64,000 bases of DNA, taken from the NCBI GenBank assembly GCA_963855995.1, contig OY979717.1, forward strand, positions 35,412,997 through 35,476,996. The letters run 5' to 3'. The notes under the pieces are model-generated. The model ran no database searches and was not told the DNA's origin. It saw only the letters and a list, made by a program, of their open reading frames with translations. The translations under genes were made by a program, and so were the position numbers. This DNA comes from Muricea muricata (lineage: Eukaryota; Cnidaria; Anthozoa; Malacalcyonacea; Plexauridae). Positions 31,356 through 42,744 of the stretch are shown piece after piece (within the stretch, counting starts at the first letter, position 1; each line of letters starts with the position of its first letter).

Positions 31356-31596
31356 TTCTAAACTTTTTAGCCTTCTTTGTATAATGTGGCGGTCATCAGG
31401 TGTACTTAATTCGCGTAAGGGCTAAAGCCCGTTCCTGGGCAGAAACAGTCTAATCTGAAAAACGTGCTTTAGGATAAAGACATAAAATTCGTGGCCTGGT
31501 TATCCTTTGAAACCGTTCGAAAAGTTTGCTTGTATCGACTCTCAGACAATAATGTATATGAGATACGCTGAGATTTTTTCCAATAAATGCAGCCAT

Positions 31597-31669
31597 GTTG
31601 CTGTAGTGTAGTGGTTATCACGTGTGCTTAACACGCACAAGGTCCCCAGTTCGATCCTGGGCAGAAACA
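31597..31669 (+). tRNA. tRNA-Val(AAC), slot A, 73 nt
   Basis: Acceptor GTTGCTG (G4·A69 mismatch); loop TTAACAC. Confidence 0.8.
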
Positions 31670-31897
31670 ATGGGAAAATTTTTCACTGTAAAGTAAAAAT
31701 ATATTTTGATTTTTTGACAAATATCTCCAAACACTTAGGCGAGAATATTTCATACTCTAGCACGCGTACAAAAAAAATTGTGTTCAATTCTTTTAGAGTT
31801 TAAAACAGTGTGTTGCCTCACATTTCATTCTCTTTGTATTTTTTTCTACGCATTCTCACAAAAATTGTTCAGAATTTTTTTGGAACACATCAAGCGT

Positions 31898-31970
31898 GTT
31901 TCTGTAATGTAGTGGTCATCACGTGCGCCTCACACGGGCAAGGTCCTCAGTTCGATCCTGGGCAGAAACA
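31898..31970 (+). tRNA. tRNA-Val(CAC), slot B
   Basis: Loop CTCACAC; anticodon stem TGCGC/GGGCA one mismatch. Confidence 0.78.
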
Positions 31971-32613
31971 TTCTAAACTAATAAATTTCCGTCTTTATTG
32001 TAGCGATCAACATGTGTACTTAATTCGTGTAAGAAGCCTAAAAATCGTGCTATTATCTCATTAAAAAGTATCTTTCAAACAATATTCATCTTAATAAAAA
32101 TCTTCGCTTCGAGCAGCATGTTATTTGAGTCAATGGTTTTGCACTTACCCAGAAGTTCTAAAATTTTTTGCTTGCTGACATTTTGGAACAGTTGAAAAAT
32201 CCATGTTTCCGTAGTGTAGCGGTCATCAAGTGTTGTTCACGAACAGAAGAACTCGAGTTGGTTCCTTGGCAGAAGCGGTCTAAATTGAAAAGCTTTTTGC
32301 TTTAGTCTATTCCTCATCTTCAGTTATGCTTTTAATTGGCCCATTTCTCCCAGCTCGATCCCGACAAAAAAGTCTAAGCTAAAAATTGTGCTTTCGATTC
32401 CTAAAAAAGTATGTTTAAAACAATATTAATCTTACTGAATATTTTGGCTAGGACTAGGATGTTTCTCAAGTCAATGGTTTTAAACCTACGACGGCGCTTT
32501 AAAAATCCTCGCATTCTTAGTGTTTGAAACATTTGGAAACGTTAGCTTGTATCGACTCAGAAACAATAATGTATATAAAAAACGCTGAGAATTTTTTCCA
32601 TAAATGAAGCCAT

Positions 32614-32686
32614 GTTTCTGTAGTGTAGTAGTTATCACGTGTGCTTAACACGCACAAGGTCCCCAGTTCAATCCTGGGCAGAAACA
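32614..32686 (+). tRNA. tRNA-Val(AAC), slot G
   Basis: Cleanest slot G form: acceptor GTTTCTG/CAGAAAC, TGTGC/GCACA, CCCAG/CTGGG all pair, loop TTAACAC. Still has AGTAG in the D-loop. Confidence 0.85.
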
Positions 32687-32920
32687 ATGGGAAAATTATC
32701 CACTGTAAAGAAAAATATATTTTGAATCTTTTGACAAATACGTGGAAAAAACAAGGCGAGAATATTTCAAAGTGTAGCGCCCGTACATAAAATAAAAATT
32801 GTGTCCAACTATTTTAGGGTTAAAAACAGTGTGTTTCCTAGCTTTTCTTTCTCCGTGTATATTTTTTCTTCTCATTTCTCACTACCATTCCTAAGAAATG
32901 TTGTGCAACAGATCAATCGC

Positions 32921-32993
32921 GTTTCTGTAGTGTAGTGGTCATCACGTGCGCTTTACACGCGCAAGGTCCTCTGTTCGATCCTGAGCAGAAACA
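32921..32993 (+). tRNA. tRNA-Val(TAC), slot H
   Basis: Loop TTTACAC; T-stem CTCTG/CTGAG; CAGAAACA end. Confidence 0.8.
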
Positions 32994-33234
32994 TTCTAAA
33001 CTTTTTAGCCTTCTTCCTATAATGTGGCGGTCATCAGGTGTACTTAATTCACGTAAGGGCTAAAGCCCGTTCCTGGGCAGAAACAGTCTAATCTGAAAAA
33101 CGTGCTTTAGGATGAAGACATAAAATTCGTGGCCTGCTTATTGTTTGAAACAGTTGGAAAAGTTGGCTTCTATCGACTCTCAGACAATAATGTATATGAA
33201 ACACTCTGAGATTTTTTCCACTAAAAGCAGCCAT

Positions 33235-33307
33235 GTTTCTGTAGTGTAGTGGTTATCACGTGTGCTTAACACGCACAAGGTCCCCAGTTCAATACAGGGC
33301 TGAAACA
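33235..33307 (+). tRNA. tRNA-Val(AAC), A/G hybrid
   Basis: Loop TTAACAC; CTGAAACA end (T6·T67), same variant as at 17074. Confidence 0.65.
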
Positions 33308-33542
33308 ATCGAAAGTTTTTTCACTGCAAAGAAAAAAGTTATTTTGAACTTTTGGACAAATACGTGGAAACAACAAGGCGAGATAATTTCATAGAGTAGC
33401 GCCCGTACATAAAATAAAAATTGTGTCCAATTCTTTTAGGGTTAAAAACAGTGTGTTTCTTAGCTTTTCTTTTTCCGTGTCAATTTTTTCTTCTCATTAA
33501 TCACTATCATTCCTAGGAAATGTTGTGCAACAGTTCAATCGC

Positions 33543-33615
33543 AATTCTGTAGTGTTGTGGTCATCACATGCGCTTCACACGCGCAAGGTTCTCAGTTCGA
33601 TCCTGAGCAGAAACA
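33543..33615 (+). tRNA. tRNA-Val(CAC), slot H of short unit
   Basis: Loop TTCACAC; AATTCTG acceptor. Confidence 0.5.
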
Positions 33616-33856
33616 TTCTAAACTTTTTAGCCTTCTTTCTATAATGTGGCGGTCATCAGGTGTACTTAATTCGCGTAAGGGCTAAAGCCCGTTCCTGGGC
33701 AGAAACAGTCTAGTCTGAAAAACGTGCTTTAGGATAAAGACATAAAATTCGTGGCCTGCTTATCCTTTGAAACCGTTGGAAAAGTTTGCTTCTATCGACT
33801 CTCAGACAATAATGTATATGAGACACGCTGAGATTTTTTCCAATAAAAGCAGCCAT

Positions 33857-33929
33857 GTTTCTGTAGTGTAGTGGTTTTCACGTGTGCTTAACACGCACAA
33901 GGTTCCCAGTTCGATCCTGGGCAGAAATA
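33857..33929 (+). tRNA. tRNA-Val(AAC), slot A, 73 nt
   Basis: Loop TTAACAC; G1·T72 wobble, as at 28348. Confidence 0.85.
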
Positions 33930-34158
33930 ATGGGAAAATTTTTCACTGTAAAGAAAAAATATATTTTGATTTTTTGACAAATATCTCAAAACACCTAGGC
34001 GAGAATATTTCATACTCTAGCACGCGTTCAAAAAAAAATTGTGTTCAATTCTTTTAGAGTTTAAAACAGTGTGTTGCCTCACATTTCATTCTCTTTGTAT
34101 TTTTTTTTACGCATTGTCACAAAAATGGTTCAGAATTTTTTTGGAACACATCTAACGT

Positions 34159-34231
34159 GTTTCTGTAATGTAGTGGTCATCACGTGCGCCTCACACGCGC
34201 AAGGTCCTCAGTTCGATCCTGGGCAGAAACA
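34159..34231 (+). tRNA. tRNA-Val(CAC), slot B
   Basis: Loop CTCACAC; stems intact. Confidence 0.88.
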
Positions 34232-34878
34232 TTCTAAACTAATAAATTTCCGTCTTTATTGTAGCGATCAACATGTGTACTTAATTCGTGTAAGAAGCGT
34301 AAAAATCGTGCTATTATCTCATTAAAAAATATCTTTCAAACAATATTCATCTTAATAAAAATCTTCGCTTCGAGCAACATGTTATTTGAGTCAATGGTTT
34401 TGCACTTATCCAGAAAGAAGCTTGAAAATTTTTTGCTTCCTGAGATTTTGGAACTGTTAAAAAGTCCATGTTTCCATAGTGTAGCGGTCATCAAGTGTGG
34501 TTAACAAAGAGAAGGACTCGAGTTTGATCCTTGGCAGAAGCAGTCTAAATTGAAAAACTTTTTTCTTTAGTACATTCATCATGTTCAGTTATGCTTTTAA
34601 TTGGCCCATTTCTCCCAGCTCGATCCCGACAAAAAAGTTTAAGCTAAAAATTGTGCTTTCGATTTTTAAAACAGTATGTTTAAAACAATGTTAATCTTAC
34701 TGAATATTTTGGCTAAGACTAGGATGTTTTTCAAGTCAATGGTTTTGCACCTACGACGGCGCTATAAAATTCCTCGCATTCTTAATATTTGAAACATTTG
34801 GAAACGTTGGCTTGTATCGACTCAGAAACAATAATGTATATAAAAAACGCTGAGAATTTTTTCCATAAATGAAACCAT

Positions 34879-34951
34879 GTTTCTGTAGTGTAGTAGTTAC
34901 CACGTATGCTTAACACGCACAAGGTCCCCAGTTCAATACAGGGCAAAAACA
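34879..34951 (+). tRNA. tRNA-Val(AAC), slot G, ACAGGG lineage
   Basis: Loop TTAACAC; stem TATGC/GCACA one mismatch; A·A in T-stem; CAAAAAC end. Confidence 0.52.
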
Positions 34952-35186
34952 ATCGAAAGTTTTTTCACTGCAAAGAAAAAAGATATTTTGAACTTTTTCA
35001 CAAATACGTGGAAAATACAAGGCGAGATAATTTCATAGTGTAGCGCCCGTACATAAAATAAAAATTGTGTCCAATTCTTTTAGGGTTAAAAACAGTGTGT
35101 TTCTTAGCTTTTCTTTCTGCGTGTCAATTTTTTCTTCTCATTAATCACTATCATTCCTAGGAAATGTTGTGCAACAGTTCAATCGC

Positions 35187-35259
35187 AATTCTGTAGTGTA
35201 GTGGTCATCACATGCGCTTCATACGCGCAAGATTCTCAGTTCGATCCTGAGCAGAAACA
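35187..35259 (+). tRNA. tRNA-Val body with CAT anticodon, slot H
   Basis: Loop TTCATAC; AATTCTG acceptor. Confidence 0.5.
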
Positions 35260-35499
35260 TTCTAAACTTTTTAGCCTTCTTTGTATAATGTGGTGGTCAT
35301 CAGGTGTACTTAATTCGCGTAAGGGCTAAAGCCCGTTCCTGGGCAGAAACAGTCTGGTCTGAAAAACGTGCTTTAGGATAAAGACATAAAATTCGTGGCC
35401 TGTTTATCCTTTGAAACCGTTGGAAAAGTTGGCTTCTATCGACTCTCAGACAATAATGTATATGAGACACGCTGAGATTTTTTCCTTAAAAGCAGCCAT

Positions 35500-35572
35500 G
35501 TTTCTGTAGTGTAGTGGTTATCACGTGTGCTTAACACGCACAAGGTCCCCAGTTCGATCCTGGGCAGAAACA
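35500..35572 (+). tRNA. tRNA-Val(AAC), slot A, 73 nt
   Basis: All stems pair; loop TTAACAC. Confidence 0.93.
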
Positions 35573-35800
35573 ATGGGAAAATTTTTCACTGTAAAGAAAA
35601 AATGTATTTTGATTTTTTGGCAAATATCTCAAAACACTTAGGCGAGAATATTTCATACTCTAGCACGCGTACAAAATAAATTGTGTTCAATTCTTTTCGA
35701 GTTTAAAACAGTGTGTTGCCTCACATTTCATTCTTTTTGTATTTTTTTCAACGCATTCTCACAAAAATTGTTCAGAATTTTTTTGGAACTAATCAAGCGT

Positions 35801-35838
35801 GTTTCTGTAATGTAGTGGTTCGATCCTGGGCAGAAACA
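35801..35838 (+). pseudogene. tRNA-Val slot B, 35-bp deletion
   Basis: Same junction as at 7983. Confidence 0.9.
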
Positions 35839-36484
35839 TTCTAAACTAATAAATTTCCGTCTTTATTTTAGCGATCAACACGTGTACTTAATTCGTGTAA
35901 GAAGCCTAAAAATCGTGCTATTATCTCATTAAAAAGTATCTTTCAAACAATATTCATCTTAATAAAATCTTCGCTTCGAGCAGCATGTTATTTGAGTCAA
36001 TGGTTTTGCACTTACCCAGAAAGAAGCTTGAAAATTTTTTGCTTCCTGAGATTTTGGAACTGTTGAAAAGTCCATGTTTCCATAGTGTAGCGGTCATCAA
36101 GTGTGGTTAACAAAGAGAAGGACTCGAGTTTGATCCTTGGCAGAAGCAGTCTAAATTGAAAAACTTTTTTCTTTAGTATATTCATCATCTTCAGTTATGC
36201 TTTTAATTGGCCCATTTCTCCCAGCTCGATCCCGACAAAAAAGTTTAAGCTAAAAATTGTGCTTTCGATTTTTAAAACAGTATGTTTAAAACAATGTTAA
36301 TCTCACTGAATATTTTGGCTAAGACAAGGATGTTTTTCAAGTCAATGGTTTTGCACCTACGACGGCGCTATAAAATTCCTCGCATTCTTAATATTTAAAA
36401 CATTTGGAAACGTTGGCTTGTATCGACTCAGAAACAATAATGTATATAAAAAACGCTGAGATATTTTTCCATAAATGAAGCCAT

Positions 36485-36557
36485 GTTTCTGTAGTGTAGT
36501 AGTCACCACGTGTGCTTAACACGCACAAGGTCCCCATTTCAATCCTGGGCATAAAAA
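36485..36557 (+). tRNA. tRNA-Val(AAC), slot G
   Basis: Loop TTAACAC; T-stem CCCAT/CTGGG loses a pair; CATAAAAA end. Confidence 0.45.
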
Positions 36558-36792
36558 AAGGGAAAATTTTCCACTGTAAAGAAAAAATATATTTTGAATC
36601 TTTTGACAAATACGTGGAAAAAACAAGGCGACAATATTTCAAAGTGTAGCGCCCGTACATAAAATAAAAATTGTGTCCAATTTTTTTAGGGTTAAAAACA
36701 GTGTGTTTCCTAGCTTTTCTTTCTCCGTGTATATTTTTTCTTCTCATTTCTCACTAGCATTCCTAGAAAATTTTGTGTAACAGATCAATCGC

Positions 36793-36865
36793 GTTTCTGT
36801 AGTGTAGTGGTCATCACGTGCGATTTACACGCGCAAGGTCCTCAGTTCGATCCTGAGCAGAAACA
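36793..36865 (+). tRNA. tRNA-Val(TAC), slot H
   Basis: Loop TTTACAC; anticodon stem TGCGA/GCGCA one mismatch; CAGAAACA end. Confidence 0.75.
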
Positions 36866-37106
36866 TTCTAAACTTTTTAGCCTTCTTTGTATAATGTGGC
36901 GGTCATCAGGTGTACTTAATTCGCGTAAGGGCTAAAGCCCGTTCCTGGGCAGAAACAGTCTAATCTGAAAAACGTGCTTTAGGATAAAGACATAAAATTC
37001 GTGGCCTGGTTATCCTTTGAAACCGTTGGAAAAGTTTGCTTCTATCGACTCTCAGACAATAATGTATATGAAACACGCTGAGATTTTTTCCAGTAAAAGC
37101 AGCCAT

Positions 37107-37178
37107 GTTTCTGTAGTGTAGTGGTTTTCACGTGTGCTTAACACGCACAAGGTTCCCAGTTCGATCCAGGCAGAAACA
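37107..37178 (+). tRNA. tRNA-Val(AAC), slot A, 72 nt, damaged T-stem
   Basis: One base lost in the T-stem 3' side (CAGG instead of CTGGG). Loop TTAACAC. Probably inactive. Confidence 0.5.
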
Positions 37179-37408
37179 ATGGGAAAATTTTTTAACTGTA
37201 AAGAAAAAATATATTTTGATTTTTTGACAAATATCTCAAAACACCTAGGCGAGAATATTTCATACTCTAGCACGCGTACAAAAAAAAATTGTGTTCAATT
37301 CTTTTAGAGTTTAAAACAGTGTGTTGCCTCACATTTCATTCTCTTTGTATTTTTTTCTACGCATTGTCACAAAAATTGTTCAGAATTTTTTTGGAACACA
37401 TCAAGCGT

Positions 37409-37481
37409 GTTTCTGTAATGTAGTGGTCATCTCGTGCGCCTCACACGCCCAAGGTCCTCAGTTCGATCCTGGGCAGAAACA
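37409..37481 (+). tRNA. tRNA-Val(CAC), slot B
   Basis: Loop CTCACAC; stem TGCGC/GCCCA one mismatch. Confidence 0.75.
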
Positions 37482-38128
37482 TTCTAAACTAATAAATTTC
37501 CGTCTTTATTGTAGCGATCAACACGTGTACTTAATTCGTGTAAGAAGCCGAAAAATCGTGCTATTATCTCATTAAAAAGTATCTTTCAAACAATATTCAT
37601 CTTAATAAAAATCTTCGCTTCGAGCAGCATGTTATTTGAGTCAATGGTTTTGCACTTATCCAGAAAGAAGCTTGAAAATTTTTTGCTTCCTGAGATTTTG
37701 GAACTGTTGAAAAGTCCATGTTTCCATAGTGTAGCGGTCATCAAGTGTGGTTAACAAAGAGAAGGACTCGAATTTGATCCTTGGCAGAAGCAGTCTAAAT
37801 TGAAAAACTTTTTTCTTTAGTATATTCATCATCTTCAGTTATGCTTTTAATTGGCCCATTTCTCCTAGTTCGATCCCGACAAAAAAGTCTAAGCTAAAAA
37901 TTGTGCTTTCGATTTTTAAAACAGTATGTTTAAAACAATGTTAATCTTACTGAATATTTTGGCTAAGACTAGGATGTTTTTCAAGTCAATGGTTTTGCAC
38001 CTACGACGGCGCTATAAAATTCCTCGCATTCATACTATTTGAAACATTTGGAAACGTTGGCTTGTATCGACTCAGAAACAATAATGTATATAAAAAACGC
38101 TGAGAATTTTTTCCATAAATGAAGCCAT

Positions 38129-38201
38129 GTTTCTGTAGTGTAGTAGTTATCACATGCGCTTAACACGCACAAGGTCCCCAGTTCAATCCTGGGCATAAAC
38201 A
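38129..38201 (+). tRNA. tRNA-Val(AAC), slot G
   Basis: Loop TTAACAC; CACATGCGC junction and C5·T68 mismatch, as at 22867. Confidence 0.58.
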
Positions 38202-38436
38202 ATGGGAAAATTTTCCACTGTAAAGAAAAAATATTTTTTGAATCTTTTGACAAATACGTGGAAAAAACGAGGCGAGAATATTTCAAAGTGTAGCGCCCGT
38301 ACACAAAATAGAAATTGTGTGCAATTATTTTAGGGTTAAAAACAGTGTGTTTCCTAGCTTTTCTTTCTCCGTGTATATTTTTTCTTCTCATTTCTCACTA
38401 GCATTCCTAGGAAATGTTGTGCAACAGATCAATCGC

Positions 38437-38509
38437 GTTTCTGTAGTGTAGTGGTCATCACGTGCGCTTTACACGCGCAAGGTCCTCTGTTCGATCCTGA
38501 GCAGAAAAT
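38437..38509 (+). tRNA. tRNA-Val(TAC), slot H
   Basis: Loop TTTACAC; T-stem CTCTG/CTGAG; CAGAAAAT end. Confidence 0.62.
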
Positions 38510-38750
38510 TTCTAAACTTTGTAGCCTTCTTGCTATAATGTGGCGGTCATTAGGTGTACTTAATTCACGTAAGGGCTAAAGCCCGTTCCTGGGCAGAAAC
38601 AGTCTAATCTGAAAAACGTGCTTTAGGATGAAGACATAAAATTTGTGGCCTGCTTATTGTTTGAAACAGTTGTAAAAGTTGGCTTCTATCGACTCTCAGA
38701 CAATAATGTATATGAAACATGCTGAGTTTTTTTCCGCTAAAAGCAGCCAT

Positions 38751-38823
38751 GTTTCTGTAGTGTAGTGGTTATCACGTGTGCTTAACACGCACAAGGTCCC
38801 CAGTTCAATACAGGGCAGAAACA
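38751..38823 (+). tRNA. tRNA-Val(AAC), A/G hybrid
   Basis: Loop TTAACAC; acceptor paired; A·A in T-stem. Confidence 0.75.
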
Positions 38824-39058
38824 ATCGAAAGTTTTTTCACTGCAAAGAAAAAAGATATTTTGAACTTTTGGACAAATACGTGGAAACAACAAGGCGAGAT
38901 AATTTCGTAGAGTAGCGCCCGTCCATAAAATAAAAATTGTGTCCAATTCTTTTAGGGTTAAAAACAGTGTGTTTCTTAGCTTTTCTTTTTCCGTGTCAAT
39001 TTTTTCTTCTCATTAATCACTATCATTCCTAGGAAATGTTGCGCAACAGTTCAATCGC

Positions 39059-39131
39059 AATTCTGTAGTGTTGTGGTTATCACATGCGCTTCACACGCGC
39101 AAGGTTCTCAGTTCGATCCTGAGCAGAAACA
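39059..39131 (+). tRNA. tRNA-Val(CAC), slot H of short unit
   Basis: Loop TTCACAC; AATTCTG acceptor; D-loop GTGGTTATCAC. Confidence 0.5.
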
Positions 39132-39372
39132 TTCTAAACTTTTTAGCCTTCTTTCTATAATGTGGCGGTCATCAGGTGTACTTAATTCACGTAAGGGCTA
39201 AAGCCCGTTCCTGGGCAGAAACAGTCTAGTCTGAAAAACGTGCTTTAGGATAAAGACATAAAATTCGTGGCCTGTTTATCCTTTGAAACCGTTGGAAAAG
39301 TTGGCTTCTATCGACTCTCAGACAATAATGTATATGAGACACGCTGAGATTTTTTCCAATAAAAGCAGCCAT

Positions 39373-39445
39373 GTTTCTGTAGTGAAGTGGTTATCACGTG
39401 TGCTTAACACGCACAAGGTCCACAGTTCGATCCTGGGCAGAAACA
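39373..39445 (+). tRNA. tRNA-Val(AAC), slot A, 73 nt
   Basis: D-arm TAGTGAAGTGG; T-stem CACAG/CTGGG one mismatch; loop TTAACAC. Confidence 0.78.
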
Positions 39446-39673
39446 ATGGGAAAATTTTTTACTGTAAAGAAAAAATATATTTTGATTTTTTGACAAATAT
39501 CTCAAAACACTTAGGCGAGAGTATTTCATACTCTAGCACGCGTACAAAAAAAATTGTGTTCAATTCTTTTAGAGTTTAAAACAGTGTGTTGCCTCACATT
39601 TCATTCTCTTAAAATTTTTTTCTACGCATTCTCACAAAAATTGTTCAGAATTTTTTTGGAACACATCAAGCCT

Positions 39674-39746
39674 TTTTCTGTAATGTAGTGGTCATCACGT
39701 GCGCCTCACACGCGCAAGGTCCTCAGTTCGATCCTGGACAGAAACA
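39674..39746 (+). tRNA. tRNA-Val(CAC), slot B
   Basis: First base T instead of G (TTTTCTG), so 1-72 is lost; T-stem CTCAG/CTGGA one mismatch; loop CTCACAC. Confidence 0.62.
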
Positions 39747-40396
39747 TTCTAAACTAATAAATTTCCGTCTTTATTGTAGCGATCAATATGTGTACTTAAT
39801 TCGTGTAAGAAGCGTAAAAATCGTGCTATTATCTCATTAAAAAGTATCTTTCAAACAATATTCATCTTAATAAAAATCTTCGCTTCGAACAACATGTTAT
39901 TTAAGTCAATGGTTTTGCACTTACCCAGAAAGAAGCTTGAAAATTTTTTGCTTCCTGAGATTTTGGAACTGTTAAAAAGTCCATGTTTCCATAGTGTAGC
40001 GGTCATCAAGTGTGGTTAACAAAGAGAAGGACTCGAAATTGATCCTTAGCAGAAGCGGTCTAAATTGAAAAGCTTTTATTTGCTTTAGTCTATTCCCCAT
40101 CTTCAGTTATGCTTTTAATTGGCCCATTTCTCCCAGCTCGATCCCAACAAAAAAGTCTAAGCTAAAAATTGTGCTTTCGATTCCTAAAAAAGTATGTTTA
40201 AAACAATGTTAATCTTACTGAATATTTTGGCTAAGACTAGGATGTTTTTCAAGTCAATGGTTTTAAACCTACGACGGCGCTTTAAAAATCCTCGCATTCT
40301 TAGTGTTTGAAACATTTGGAAACGTTAGCTTGTATCGACTCAGAAACAATAATGTATATAAAAAACGCTGAGAATTTTTTCCATAAATGAAGCCAT

Positions 40397-40469
40397 GTTT
40401 CTGTAGTGTAGTAGTTATCACGTGTGCTTAACACGCACAAGGTCCCCAGTTCAATCCTGGGCAGAAACA
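40397..40469 (+). tRNA. tRNA-Val(AAC), slot G
   Basis: Clean slot G form; loop TTAACAC. Confidence 0.85.
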
Positions 40470-40704
40470 ATGGGAAAATTATCCACTGTAAAGAAAAAAT
40501 ATATTTTGAATCTTTTGACAAATACGTGGAAAAAACAAGGCGAGAATATTTCAAAGTGTAGCGCTCGTACATAAAATAAAAATTGTGTCCAACTATTTTA
40601 GGGTTAAAAACAGTGTGTTTCCTAGCTTTTCTTTCTCCGTGTATATTTTTTCTTCTCATTTCTCACTACCATTCCTAGGAAATGTTGTGCAACAGATCAA
40701 TCGC

Positions 40705-40777
40705 GTGTCTGTAGTGTAGTGGTCATCACGTGCGCTTTACACGCGCAAGGTCCTCATTTCGATCCTGAGCAGAAAAT
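40705..40777 (+). tRNA. tRNA-Val(TAC), slot H
   Basis: GTGTCTG acceptor, CAGAAAAT end, T-stem CTCAT/CTGAG and B-box TTTCGATCC. Loop TTTACAC. Likely weak. Confidence 0.48.
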
Positions 40778-41018
40778 TTCTAAACTTTTTAGCCTTCTTT
40801 CTATAATGTGGCGGTCATCAGGTGTACTTAATTCGCGTAAGGGCTAAAGCCCGTTCCTGGGCAGAAACAGTCTAATCTGAAAAACGTGCTTTAGGATAAA
40901 GACATAAAATACGTGGCCTGCTTATCCTTTGAAACCGTTCGAAAAGTTTGCTTCTATCGACTCTCAGACAATAATGTATATGAGATACGCTGAGATTTTT
41001 TCCAATAAAAGCAGCCAT

Positions 41019-41096
41019 GTTTCTGTAGTGTAGTGTAGTGGTTATCACGTGTGCTTAACACGCACAAGGTCCCCAGTTCGATCCTGGGCAGAAACA
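41019..41096 (+). tRNA. tRNA-Val(AAC), slot A, 5-nt D-arm insertion
   Basis: Loop TTAACAC; stems pair. Confidence 0.78.
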
Positions 41097-41323
41097 ATGG
41101 GAAAATTTTTCACTGTAAAGAAAAAATATATTTTGATTTTTTGACAAATATCTCAAAACACTTAGGCGAGAATATTTCATACTCTAGCACGCGTACAAAA
41201 AAAATTGTGTTCAATTCTTTTAGAGTTTAAAACAGTGTGTTGCCTCACATTTCATTCTCTTTGTATTTTTTTCTAGCATTCTCACAAAAATTGTTCAGAA
41301 TTTTTTTGGAACACATCAAGCGT

Positions 41324-41396
41324 GTTTCTGTAATGTAGTGGTCATCACGTGCGCCTCACACGCGCAAGGTCCTCAGTTCGATCCTGGACAGAAACA
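41324..41396 (+). tRNA. tRNA-Val(CAC), slot B
   Basis: Loop CTCACAC; T-stem CTCAG/CTGGA one mismatch. Confidence 0.8.
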
Positions 41397-42039
41397 TTCT
41401 AAACTAATAAATTTCCGTCTTTATTGTAGCGATCAATATGTGTACTTAATTCGTGTAAGAAGCGTAAAAATCGTGCTATTATCTCATTAAAAAGTATCTT
41501 TCAAACAATATTCATCTTAATAAAAATCTTCGCTTCGAGCAGCATGTTATTTGAGTCAATGGTTTTGCACTTACCCAGAAGCCCTAAAATTTTTTGCTTC
41601 CTGAGATTTTGGAACTGTTAAAAAGTCCATGTTTCCATAGTGTAGCGGTCATCAAGTGTGGTTAACAAAGAGAAGGACTCGAGTTTGATCCTTGGCAGAA
41701 GCGGTCTAAATTGAAAAGCTTTTTGCTTTAGTCTATTCCTCATCTTCAGTTATGCTTTTAACTGGCCCATTTCTCCCAGCTCGATCCCAACAAAAAAGTG
41801 TAAGCTAAAAATTGTGCTTTCGATTCCTAAAAAAGTATGTTTAAAACAATGTTAATCTTACTGAATATTTTGGCTAAGACTAGGATGTTTTTCAAGTCAA
41901 TGGTTTTAAACCTACGACGGCGCTTTAAAAATCCTCGCATTCTTAGTGTTTGAAACATTTGGAAACGTTAGCTTGTATCGACTCAGAAACAATAATGTAT
42001 ATAAAAAACGCTGAGAATTTTTTCCATAAATGAAGCCAT

Positions 42040-42112
42040 GTTTCTGTAGTGTAGTAGTTATCACGTGTGCTTAACACGCACAAGGTCCCCAGTTCAATCC
42101 TGGGCAGAAACA
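42040..42112 (+). tRNA. tRNA-Val(AAC), slot G
   Basis: Clean slot G form; loop TTAACAC. Confidence 0.85.
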
Positions 42113-42347
42113 ATGGGAAAATTATCCACTGTAAAGAAAAAATATATTTTGAATCTTTTGACAAATACCTGGAAAAAACAAGGCGAGAATATTTCAAAGT
42201 GTAGCGCTCGTACATAAAATAAAAATTGTGTCCAACTATTTTAGGGTTAAAAACAGTGTGTTTCCTAGCTTTTCTTTCTCCGTGTATATTTTTTCTTCTC
42301 ATTTCTCACTACCATTCCTAGGAAATGTTGTGCAACAGATCAATCGC

Positions 42348-42420
42348 GTGTCTGTAGTGTAGTGGCCATCACGTGCGCCTTACACGCGCAAGGTCCTCAG
42401 TTCGATCCTGAGCAGAAAAT
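42348..42420 (+). tRNA. tRNA-Val(TAC), slot H
   Basis: Loop CTTACAC (C32); GTGTCTG acceptor; D-loop GTGGCCATC; CAGAAAAT end. Confidence 0.6.
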
Positions 42421-42661
42421 TTCTAAACTTTTTAGCCTTCTTTGTATAATGTGGCGGTCATCAGGTGTACTTAATTCGCGTAAGGGCTAAAGCCCGTTCC
42501 TGGGCAGAAACAGTCTAATCTGAAAAACATGCTTTAGGATAAAGACATAAAATACGTGGCCTGCTTATCCTTTGAAACCGTTCGAAAAGTTTGCTTCTAT
42601 CGACTCTCAGACAATAATGTATATGAGATACGCTGAGATTTTTTCCAATAAAAGCAGCCAT

Positions 42662-42744
42662 GTTTCTGTAGTGTAGTGTAGTGTAGTGGTTATCACGTGT
42701 GCTTAACACGCACAAGGTCCCCAGTTCGATCCTGGGCAGAAACA
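42662..42744 (+). tRNA. tRNA-Val(AAC), slot A, 10-nt D-arm insertion
   Basis: 83 nt: TAGTG four times. Loop TTAACAC; other stems pair. Confidence 0.68.

Larger units (their letters stand above)
29991..31596 (+). repeat. Long unit L22
   Basis: Relics: c 30350-30419, d 30567-30639, e 30673-30734, i 31375-31447. Confidence 0.95.
31597..33234 (+). repeat. Long unit L23
   Basis: Relics: c 31991-32060, d' 32205-32277, e 32314-32375, i 33013-33085. Confidence 0.95.
33235..33856 (+). repeat. Short unit S24 (622 bp)
   Basis: A/G hybrid, H(CAC), relic i 33635-33707. Confidence 0.94.
33857..35499 (+). repeat. Long unit L25
   Basis: Relics: c 34252-34321, d 34470-34542, e 34576-34638, i 35279-35351. 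Confidence 0.95.
35500..37106 (+). repeat. Long unit L26
   Basis: Relics: c 35859-35928, d 36076-36148, e 36182-36243, i 36885-36957. Confidence 0.95.
37107..38750 (+). repeat. Long unit L27
   Basis: Relics: c 37502-37571, d 37720-37792, e 37826-37887, i 38529-38601. Confidence 0.95.
38751..39372 (+). repeat. Short unit S28 (622 bp)
   Basis: A/G hybrid, H(CAC), relic i 39151-39223. The left edge of the 6,590-bp block lies in its H-i spacer. Confidence 0.94.
39373..41018 (+). repeat. Long unit L29
   Basis: Relics: c 39767-39836, d 39985-40057, e 40095-40158, i 40797-40869. Confidence 0.95.
41019..42661 (+). repeat. Long unit L30
   Basis: Relics: c 41417-41486, d 41631-41703, e 41740-41801, i 42440-42512. 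Confidence 0.95.
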
